Positions 1 through 13,089 of a stretch of 14,033 nucleotides of DNA are shown here, piece by piece. The DNA lies in NCBI GenBank assembly GCA_034696485.1, contig JAQIWT010000904.1:1-14033 (forward strand), read 5' to 3'. This DNA is from Isohypsibius dastychi. Its lineage: Eukaryota > Tardigrada > Eutardigrada > Parachela > Isohypsibiidae. The translations under genes and the position numbers were made by a program. The notes under the pieces are model-generated. The model was not told the origin of the DNA. It worked only from the letters and a program-made list of their open reading frames with translations, and did not search any database. Each line of letters begins with the position of its first letter. Positions within the stretch are counted from its first letter, which is position 1.

Positions 1-469
1 AAGATACCATGGGTACTCTAAGGTCAAATTATCGATCCACTACTTTTTCCCAGTTGATTGACCATCTGCTATTTTTTCAAAAAATCTTGAAAACTTTTAT
101 ACGGTTGCGGATAGTATTTGTGACTGGAATTTGTTCTAATCAACTTGCTTGAGTAAGGAATGAATGAGGAGATCTCTGTCACTCAAAATGGCACGTAGCA
201 GTAGCTGGTTTCGAAATCGAACCCACGTTGTACCCGGATCGGTGCATTCGATTAGTGAAGGCATCATGAGTACTCTAAGGTCGGATGTTCGATTTACTAT
301 TTTTTTCCAGTTGATTGACCAGTTGTCATTTTTTTAAAAAAGTTTAAGAACCCACATCTGGTGACGGAGAGTATCTGTAATTGGAATCCATTCCAATCAA
401 CTTATTCGAGTAAGGAATGAATGAGGAGATCTCTGGTGTTTGAAATGGCGCGTAGCAGTAATAGGTACA
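1..469 (-). repeat. Diverged tandem copies of a SINE-like repeat, 257-bp period
   Basis: Positions 1-212 and 258-469 align with a constant offset of 257 bp. Shared blocks include 'tactctaagg' (14 and 271), 'cagttgattgacca', 'gagtaaggaatgaatgagga' and 'gcgtagcagta'. Copies differ at many single bases and in A/T-run lengths but keep register, so this is an old duplication or two adjacent insertions of one family. Copy 1 is still matching at base 1, so it continues beyond the window. The 45-bp segment between the copies (213-257) reads on the minus strand like the 3' half of a tRNA. The second copy loses similarity after about 469. No coding capacity is seen. The SINE assignment is inference; the repeat itself is directly visible. 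Confidence 0.8.
213..257 (-). promoter_or_regulatory. tRNA-like segment with RNA polymerase III B-box match
   Basis: On the minus strand, positions 223-213 read GGTTCGATTTC, close to the pol III B-box consensus GGTTCGANTCC. Just upstream in that orientation, 'aatcgaatgcaccgatccg' resembles the anticodon-arm region of tRNA-derived SINE heads. I could not place a convincing A box, and a full tRNA cloverleaf does not fold by eye, so this is not called a tRNA gene. It best fits the head of a tRNA-derived SINE whose body is copy 1 of the flanking repeat. Confidence 0.4.
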
Positions 470-2806
470 AGATAACGGCTCGGCTTCGCCTCGCCCGAAC
501 TTTTGAGTGGACACAATTAATTCTCCAACATAAAAACGATATTAAAACTTCAGACAGTGAAAGAAGGTGGGGATGAAGGGTGGGAATTGGCAGAACTGTT
601 GCGACTTGTCAGTTAGCAAATGAGAAGAAGGGCATCTTTCGAACGCGCCAAGTGAAAGTTGGCATTGTGTTGTATTGTGTTATCGTGTGATCAATTCTAC
701 GTAATACTAAGCTTAAATCACGCGTGCATACAATTACCCAAACTCTGCAAGAAACCTAGGTTCAGAAGAATATCTTTTAAAAACCGTTGTTTCTTTGTTT
801 TAGAGTAACAGATCGAGAAGCACGTTTCTGTTGATCCCCGATTTGATATCCAGAGCCGTGATCCAGACGATGCTTCATGTTGAGTTGAAACAGCGGTTCA
901 GGTTCTTTAATTTCATCGACAGCCAGGTCATGAACAACTGTTGGATTTTCAGCTATGTGGCTTGGTTAATCAGGCATTTTGATGTTACGACCCTCGTGAG
1001 AAACACCTCCAGATCAACCGAACCTGCTGACATCAGTGTATGGCGAGACTTGGCTTACTTCCACAAAACCCTTAGTGACTGCCCATTGCTGAATCGTTTA
1101 AGATTTTTTCCCCTCGGTTGTACGAAAGCACCTAAAACCAGTTTTAACGTTGCCTTCTTGCAGTTCAAGATTGGCAAAACAAAGACCTTGGTGGCGATTG
1201 GCCTATTTCACGTTGGCTTCCATCTCGAAGATGGCATCTTCTCATCAATTTTGAATTGAGCGACAAACATCGGCCAGCAAGTATTCCGATGCTGCTTGAC
1301 TAGAAGACAGGGGGCTTGCTGATTAGAATCGGGTCGGCTTGTGACAATTTGCAATCAAGTTGGTTTGTTGACGAATGATCTCTCTGGCAAGTTTGATCAT
1401 GCAGTGAAAAGGTCTTTTTTGATGTGCTCCTCGTTTCGCTCAAAACATCTGAACCAAACCGAGGCGGGGTAACCTTCCGGCTTGACAAAATTTCCGAAAT
1501 TCAATTCAAAATGATAATTCTAATTTATTGATTGACAAATTGGAAAACTTTTTAATTTTTCAGGATTTCAATCCTGAAACTCCTAGAACTTTGCCCGCCA
1601 AGTCTAGTCATTTCTGTTGTCGATGGCAAAGGTTGGAATCTACTAATTTCTTACTTGAACTGTTCAGTGTTTCGTATGCGGTTAGTGATCGAGTCAAGTT
1701 TTGAGTGAAGAGGTAAATCAATTTTCGGTTATTCTGTGAAGGCTTGGTTGTTTCACAGTATGGAGTCAGTAATTCCATGTTTTCTTTGAAAGGATCTAAA
1801 GCAGCAGCTAAAACAGCCACGCGAACTGGTCACCATGACAACAGTGTTGCAGTGATTCGAAAATAAGACCACGTGATAAGTGACGTCGAGTTCGATTTGT
1901 AGCCAAAAAAAATGAAATAAAAAAAGAATTACACGAAGTATCTGAAAACAAAAAGCGTTATAAGGTGCTCCAGGAGAACACAAAACCGAAGGTGTTCGTA
2001 CCTTGGCGGGATCACAGCTAGGGAAGGAGGAGAAGCTCTTGAAAAAAAAGAGTCCGTAGCAGTTAAGATATAAGATAAGATAATTCCCGCTGACATGGAT
2101 GGGCGAACAGAACAGTTGATGTTTGGTGGTTTCTGTGTTCATCCAGCTGAGCTGAAGCGATGATGAAGTCAAACTACTGTCCTCGTAAATTTCGAACCAC
2201 AGTACCTTTTGGATTGAACGATCCGTCACGTTGCCGGCAATACATGGGACATCTCGAGTCGTGGCCATGCCTTTGAATATGTGACTTTCAGTTCCCCGAT
2301 GTCAAAAAAGCGGGATCTGTAGGTACGCGTGACAACTTAACTAAAGCCAAGTAACTGCTCTGAAATATCTGACGTTCTAGGGAAGCCAGTTGACCCTTGA
2401 TAGCTGATACAATTCAGCTGTAGGTATCATTGTACTGCAATGCAAAATGCATTCACGCTTCATTAGTCACGTCGATCGAGACCTGTTTTAACCAACAGTC
2501 GCCTCAACGGGGCTGTTTGTTCTAGCCGTCTGCTAACGGAACCACCATATTAGCAACATTCCGGGTGGAATGTACTTTATGATTGATTCGTATCTTCAGT
2601 GGAATTACACATGAATGGCAAAAAACGGCCAAGATATTAAATTTTCTTGCTCTGACGATTAGTCAGTGTCAAGTTTAGCATCTCTAAAAACTGTTTGTCA
2701 AACGATTCAACCTCTGAGGGCGCTGAGGCACTGACCGTCTGATTACTCGACAAGAAGATGCTTCATTAATCACCATCGCCATTTCCTGGTCAAATCACAA
2801 TAAATC
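470..2806. other. Gene-poor region, no recognisable gene
   Basis: About 2.3 kb with no coding region I can support. Position 831-1259 (+) is open for 142 codons, but the frame opens at TTG, has no useful ATG, and its translation resembles no family I know. The opposite strand in the same interval is quasi-open with scattered stops, as in decayed sequence. Position 1753-2268 (-) is open from an ATG for 171 codons. It holds GT donor-like sites (for example 'aaaggtactg' read on the minus strand) but no recognisable domain. Around 2007-2047 (-) a pyrimidine-rich 'ttttttttcaag' followed by a short open stretch and 'aaggtacg' could be a tiny exon, but nothing connects it to a gene. The far right end is the promoter side of the cuticle gene. 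Confidence 0.55.
2064..2083 (+). promoter_or_regulatory. GATA-motif cluster
   Basis: Three AGATA cores occur within about 20 bp (taagatataagataagataa), roughly 790 bp upstream of the cuticle-protein start codon. GATA factors regulate many arthropod epidermal and gut genes, so a role as an enhancer is possible. The run could equally be a short simple repeat, and function is pure inference. Confidence 0.2.
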
Positions 2807-2813
2807 TATAAAA
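2807..2813 (+). promoter_or_regulatory. TATA box of the cuticle-protein gene
   Basis: TATAAAA lies at 2807-2813, 58 bp before the ATG at 2871. An initiator-like 'tcaaag' follows, with its A at 2840, about 33 bp downstream of the first T. That is the spacing expected for an arthropod TATA-Inr core promoter, and it implies a 5' UTR of about 30 bases. TATA-containing promoters are common among strongly and stage-specifically expressed cuticle genes, which fits the downstream product. Confidence 0.6.
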
Positions 2814-2870
2814 TGCGATTAAATATAATGATGGATATCAAAGTCTTCCCAGCTCCAAAAATCTGCAACG

Positions 2871-4550
2871 ATGAAGCACGTCATCGTTTTTCTCGCAATG
2901 TCTGCCCCAATTTTCGCTAGCGTGAGTATGAGTCCACAACATCTCCCAGATTTGATTGAAAACTGTGTTTATTGCAGCATACCGGTATCAATGAAAGAGG
3001 TATCAATGCAAGACTAAGTAAGCCCCTTCCCCAGCCTCTTATGCCCGTTGATGAAAAAGAGCAACTAGCGGTGCTTGAAGGACGATCAGACGTGGGTCTA
3101 GTAACCACCGAGTATTTGGTTCTTCTCTTTTACCAATGCTTACACTTCATTGTGTTTGACACAGATTCTGGAAACGGAACCCGTGAATAACAAGGAAGAG
3201 TTGGATGCTCGGGCTGGTGATGTAAGAAGCAATCTTCTTTCGCTCTCACTTTTTGATATCCTCCAGTTTGAAAAGGTCGCCAGAGCGCTGTCTGGCGAAG
3301 AAACTCAACAACCTGAGTCGACCGGTGATATTCTCTTAGCGGTTGTTGCAGCTAAAAATGGTGACCTGAAATCGCATCAAATTTCATACTACCCCTCATC
3401 CAACGGTGAGGATTCCGGTTCACGCATTCAGTGTCACCCCAAATAAACCATCTTTGATAAAGGTGGACTGCCTCCTCAGAAGCCATGTGTCTGGAAAGCG
3501 CTGAAACATTTGAAGGGAAAGAAGTCCACTAAGGACTCTTACCCATATCTGACCGAGATCCCGCAAACCAGTTTCAGTTGTGATCAAGTCCGCTATTCCG
3601 GGTTCTATGCTGATGTCGAGGCTGACTGCCAAGTTGTACGTCGCTGCGATCCTCATGGCGGAATGAGCAGTTATCTCTGTCCTATTGGAACGGTGAATAC
3701 GAAATAGAATAGAATATTTAAAAATCTTAACATCTTGACCTTTTTAGATTTTCAATCAAATCACCCTGGTCTGTGACTGGTGGTACAACGTGGACTGCAA
3801 ACGGTTGAATTAACGGTCCATTGGGTCAACCTTTGCGATCAACAAGTTTTTCCGTTTAGGTCCGTTAAGTATCAGGACTACTCCAACCCCAGATTGTATC
3901 ATCCCAATCTGCCTCTTCTCGATGACTGCGGTATGCGTCCTTGACCAAACCGCGATGTTTTCATTCGAACTCTGTTAACAGATGAGTATCCTTCCAAACA
4001 CGATGACGATTCCGGGGTGTACGTCAACCCGATAACCTACGCCACCAGAAAAACCCAGGCGTACAAGACGACCACCTCAAAACCCTACACTCAATCATCC
4101 AAAAAGTACACAACGACCGAAAACAACTACGAGACCACAACTCCCAAAAAGTACACCAGGAAGACCACAACTCCCAAAAAGTACACCAAAACGACTACCA
4201 CCGCAGCATATGAGACCACAACTCCAAAAGTTTACACCAAATCAACGTCCAAGAAATATACAACTACCACTAAGGAGTACAAGACAACATCCGCGGACGT
4301 GTATGTTCCTAACTATACAACCAAGAAGTACACTGCCAGTCCTCGAACTTACAAGACCAAGACAACCACAGAAGCGTACGAAACCACCGCTGCGCCAGTT
4401 TACACGACCAAAAAAGTGTACACCACTAAGCCCTACACTAAGCGTACTACGAAGTATCACTCCAGTCAAGGACAGGGTAACAATGGATACCGTGTAGGAG
4501 ACGTCGAGGTGGAAGTCGAAAACTTGGAAACTGAGACCCAACAAGAGTGA
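2871..4550 (+). CDS. Secreted cuticular protein with one chitin-binding type-2 domain and Thr-rich tail
   Basis: Likely an extracellular structural protein of the cuticle that binds chitin through one peritrophin-type (CBM14) domain, as in the CPAP1 family. Proposed exons: 2871-2921, 2978-3091 (or 3100), 3165-3221, 3267-3405, 3463-3692, 3748-3803, 3860-3930, 3982-4550; about 428 residues; all phases close. Exon 1 encodes a signal peptide (MKHVIVFLAMSAPIFAS). A polar linker follows, then the domain with six cysteines spaced C-x15-C-x5-C-x10-C-x12-C-x7-C, split by the intron at 3693-3747 and ending in CDWWYNVDC. Next is a family-typical YSNPRLYHPNLPLLDD segment. The last exon encodes about 190 residues dominated by Thr, Tyr, Lys and Pro, with recurring YETTTPK and KKYT, and an acidic end (VEVEVENLETETQQE). 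Uncertain points are the exon 2 donor (GTGGGT at 3092 or GTAACC at 3101), the weak acceptor at 3462, and the GTTGAA donor at 3804. Without the 3406-3462 intron, TAA at 3444 would end the frame. Confidence 0.85.
4017..4550 (+). repeat. Low-complexity Thr/Tyr/Lys repeat-coding region
   Basis: This part of the last cuticle-protein exon encodes a degenerate repeat array. Units resemble YETTTPKKYTK, KKYTTT and TKxYTTK, giving regularly spaced tyrosines between Thr clusters. Codons for Thr are mostly ACC, ACA and ACT, and tracts such as 'gaccacaactcccaaaaagt' recur almost unchanged near 4133 and 4163, showing recent internal duplication. Thr/Pro-rich stretches like this are usually mucin-like O-glycosylated linkers, and the tyrosines could take part in cuticle cross-linking; both roles are inferred. 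Long opposite-strand open frames here (for example 4242-4601) are by-products of the biased composition. Confidence 0.75.
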
Positions 4551-4786
4551 GAGCATCAAGCGACTGGTAGCGACCTTGCTTCGATTTTCTGAGCCAGACA
4601 CTAGGGTTATGATTATGAATGTAGTTCGAGTTGTTTCGTTTCTGTTTACTGTTTGTTTTCTTGCTTGCTGAAAAATTCTTTATTTTGTCAGAACGAGCTT
4701 TCATTGTTTCCAGTTTCATTATGTCGACCAAGTGAAGCAGATGTCGAGTTTGGCCAGTTCCAACCAAATTTTCGGCATTTCATTAG
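4551..4786. other. Convergent 3' intergenic region
   Basis: The cuticle gene ends at 4550 (+) and the receptor gene ends at 4787 (-), leaving 236 bp for both 3' UTRs. A clear poly(A) signal is seen only for the minus-strand gene. No AATAAA or ATTAAA was found for the plus-strand gene before it runs into the opposite gene, so the two transcripts may overlap tail to tail. Confidence 0.6.
4679..4684 (-). terminator. Poly(A) signal AATAAA for the receptor gene
   Basis: Plus-strand TTTATT reads AATAAA on the minus strand, about 100 bp beyond the stop codon of the receptor gene at 4787-4789. Position and exact hexamer fit a cleavage and polyadenylation signal. Confidence 0.6.
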
Positions 4787-6502
4787 TCAGCTACACTCAT
4801 CAAAAGATCGTGGGTGTTGTCGGGAATAGTTATACGAAGAATTATACGATACTTGACAAATTTTGCCCAAAACCCGTTGAGAAACCCGTAAAAACGTTGC
4901 CTCCTCCACCAAATCCTTCAGCAGCTGCTTTCCTTCTCGATTATCGTAGATCAATAAGAAGTAAGTCAACACGAGCCCAGAGACCTAAAATCAGCAGAAA
5001 CTCAGTCAATATAAATAACAGTCGCTGACGTGGCACTCAACTGCTACTATGTATGCTCTGTCAATTTTGAAGAATCCCTCAGCGGATACAACCATATCGA
5101 ATTGAAGTGATTCTCGTTGGAATTTCCGACATCCTTGCACAACATCTTCCTGAGAATGATATGCTCTAATCTCTAACAAGGTTTCCCGCAGTTTGTCTGC
5201 CTGAAACGTCGATAACATATGATACAAACTGGCCACTAGCGGAGAACTTAAACGCCCGGGGATCAGGAGGTAGTTGAAATAAGCACACCTCCGCCTGAGC
5301 TTGAAGAAATACCAAGGGTGTTCAGGGGTGGGGTTACGTTTCTTAAACCAATCCCTGGCCTTTCAGTGTCTCAGAGCGTGGTGGATTTATTTGTTTTCAA
5401 TACCCCTGACTACTTGACCTCCTGACCCCATAGGCCTGCAAGTTCGCCGCTGCTTGGCATTCGCAAATAAATGATGACTTACTTGTTTAGCGAGAAGCAG
5501 GAACGAGCCTGATCGCAGAACGATGTTCGCCCCCTCGATAGCAACGCTCAAAAAGAAATCAACTCGAGTAGTTTCCTCCAGAATCCTTCGCTTCATATAC
5601 GCATAGTCAGATTCGTGGACCAGTTGTTCCAGCGGGAGACGCATGAGCGAGGCAATGAAAGCCACGCTTGTTATCAAGCCAAGCAAACAATCAGCCAGGA
5701 TGACATGTTGAAAAACTTTGTTGAAATCAAGTAGTAGGCAGTGAAGAGAGCGGTAGACAAGCGCGACGCGTTTGATGACCAACGCAATCTTGGGTAAACT
5801 TGGTTTCTTTTGACTGTCACGAAGGTATGATCGCAGACGGAATAAACAGCGCTCTAGAGCCAGAACGAGGACTATCATGAGCAGCCGAACCGATGAGGAA
5901 TAATTGTCGCAGATTGCATATCCAATGGCGATTACCACAGTATAGATGTAAGCCGGCAGCGATAGCTCAGGCCCATAGAATGTGATGGGTGAATTCCACG
6001 TTCCCGAAGAATTGGTCCACATTAACAAATTTTCATCCATTCCAACCGCGAATCGCGCACAGACCGCTAACGTCGTAGTAAAGGCGAACACAAGTCCCAC
6101 TGCACATGCAGAATACAGTCGTCGTTTCTGCTTTTTCGATAAAAGTAAAGCACACTGGTCTGTGATGTTGTTGATCAGATCCTGCAAGGAATCCAGACGA
6201 GGCCATAATGAGAGGAAAAAGAATGGTGCGATAAGATGGTGGATGGATCGATATGTGAATGTTATCAAAGAAAAGAACTCCAATGATGGTACTAGGTAGG
6301 ATTGCTCAACGAATATATGACCAATGTAATTTGACTCGAAAAGGAATATCAGGATGAACACAAAGAGCATCTTGTAATATTTGGCGATTTTGTTGCCAGC
6401 ACGATTTGTGGGCAGAACCCCGGATAATCGTAGGTATCCGAGAAAATGAGGCGATATGATCATATCCTCAGCCAGTTTTTGCCCGACACTTCTGACAGTC
6501 AT
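4787..6502 (-). CDS. Gr: Gustatory receptor-like seven-transmembrane chemoreceptor
   Basis: Insect-type GR family (7tm_7): inverted-topology seven-helix ligand-gated channels in chemosensory neurons. Exons: 5483-6502 (340 codons from the ATG at 6502), about 5042-5299 or 5042-5359, and 4787-4984; about 491-511 residues. Diagnostic features: an N-terminal LRLSGVLPTN, hydrophobic helices spread through exon 1 (for example near residues 44-60, 70-98, 128-150 and 180-215), a pre-TM7 GFFKIDRAYI and the TM7 motif TYFLLIYD, a divergent form of the family TYhhhhhQF. A phase-0 intron (4985-5041) falls just before TM7, as in insect Gr genes. Odd points: about 55 residues follow the TM7 motif, where most GRs stop within a few. 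The first intron donor is clear (GTAAGT at 5482), but the acceptor is either 'tttcttcaag' (ending 5300, better pyrimidine tract, preferred) or 'ctgaaag' (ending 5360). The last donor is an atypical GTTGAG. An upstream in-frame TTG at 6526 was rejected as start. Ligand is unknown. Confidence 0.8.
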
Positions 6503-6824
6503 GATTCTGTTCAACGTCTGTGACAAATAATCTCAGACTGTAGTTCGATGTACTCGTCTTCTAAGGCATCATTGAAGGGCAAGTAATAATAGTCGTCATA
6601 ACACATCTTGCTCCCAACACGTAAAACCAGCGAAATCGGAAACCACTGGCGCTGTCTCTCTTTGAAAAAGCGATGCATTGCACTTCATCGCTTCACTCAA
6701 ATATTAGTTTTCTTGTCTCTAGGGAGGATCCTTTCATACTTGTCATATCGAATGAAAAGGTTTCTAGCTGTCAATTTCTCATAGAAAACATTGGACTATT
6801 CATATATCGATACGTTGCGAAACT
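6503..6824. other. Spacer between transporter stop and receptor start
   Basis: About 320 bp that should contain the 3' UTR of the ABC transporter and the promoter and 5' UTR of the receptor, both on the minus strand. I found no AATAAA or ATTAAA in the minus orientation and no TATA box at the expected place. The 63-codon open frame at 6673-6864 (+) starts at an ATG but has no family resemblance, and it overlaps antisense the last transporter exon. Confidence 0.5.
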
Positions 6825-12519
<5,695 letters not shown>

Positions 12520-13089
12520 TTTCGGAAGTGAGGAAGGGAGGTTGGAAAGGGATGGATTTTTACCAGTTGCAAATTCAGCTCGAGTGGTGAGTTTCGAGTT
12601 GCAAGTGCAATTGAGAAATGTGGGCAGCAGGTGATCATCTATATATATGTCTTATATATATCTTATATATGTCTTATATATATATATATATCTTATATAT
12701 ATATGTCTTATATATATGTCTTATAGACAGCATTAGCAATGCACTGTTTGCACTGTTATATATATATATCTTATATATATATGTCTTATATATATGTCTT
12801 ATAGACAGCATTAGCAATGCACTGTTTTCAATGACGGACTGGTATCTGACGGTCTCTCTCTCGACTGACGGGTAAACACAGCCCGCTGCAGACGCTATTT
12901 TCACTTTCTAGCGTACTTGACAGACATGCTCGATTTTACTGGGTGGCCCTGGCGATACTTTTCATAAGCCCTGGTGCGCTTTTCACTCCAACTTCCGCCA
13001 AAATTTCCATTTGCAACATTCCTGATTTTGATTCATCTTCTGGCTGCTTTTGAGTTTTTATCCTTTTTCTCAACCTGAAGTTGCTTACA
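12520..13089. other. Divergent intergenic region between ABCC and SANT-like genes
   Basis: The two flanking genes are head to head with 570 bp between their start codons, so this stretch should hold both promoters and 5' UTRs. It contains the TA-rich satellite at about 12639-12827. No unambiguous TATA box can be called, because the satellite itself is full of TATATA. The stretch 12828-13089 shows nothing recognisable except a pyrimidine-rich run just upstream of the SANT-like start, with 'ctcaacctgaag' at 13068-13079 that could be a splice acceptor for a 5' UTR intron. Confidence 0.6.
12639..12827 (+). repeat. TA-rich satellite with a 78-bp duplicated unit
   Basis: Alternating TA runs are broken regularly by 'tctta' and 'gtctta'. 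Two near-identical copies of about 70 bp (about 12679-12749 and 12757-12827, offset 78 bp) each end in the unique-looking block 'gacagcattagcaatgcact'. Inside that block GCATT-AGC-AATGC is a perfect 5-bp inverted repeat with a 3-base loop (12730-12742 and 12808-12820). The copies are nearly identical, so the duplication is recent. Open frames running through it on both strands are artefacts of the periodic sequence. Confidence 0.85.

Noticed and set aside
213-257. A functional tRNA gene
   Set aside because: Only a B-box-like stretch and part of an anticodon arm are visible. No A box, acceptor stem pairing or full cloverleaf could be found.
470-510. GC-rich 'ggctcggcttcgcctcgcccg' as a terminator-like hairpin
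   Set aside because: Only 3-bp complementary arms around TTC form by eye, and intrinsic terminators are not expected in this eukaryotic sequence.
1753-2268. Possible minus-strand gene of 171 codons
   Set aside because: It starts at an ATG and has donor-like sites, but there is no family resemblance, the composition is Phe/Ser-rich, and no convincing exon chain can be built around it.
4242-4601. Minus-strand open frame of 119 codons
   Set aside because: Arises from the biased Thr/Lys/Tyr codons of the cuticle protein tail on the plus strand; it has no independent support.
4732-5028. Plus-strand open frame of 98 codons
   Set aside because: It lies antisense to the last two receptor exons, whose minus-strand translation carries the GR TM7 signature.
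12618-12904. Open frames on both strands through the TA satellite
   Set aside because: The period and composition of the repeat create Tyr/Ile strings without stops. No coding signature is present.
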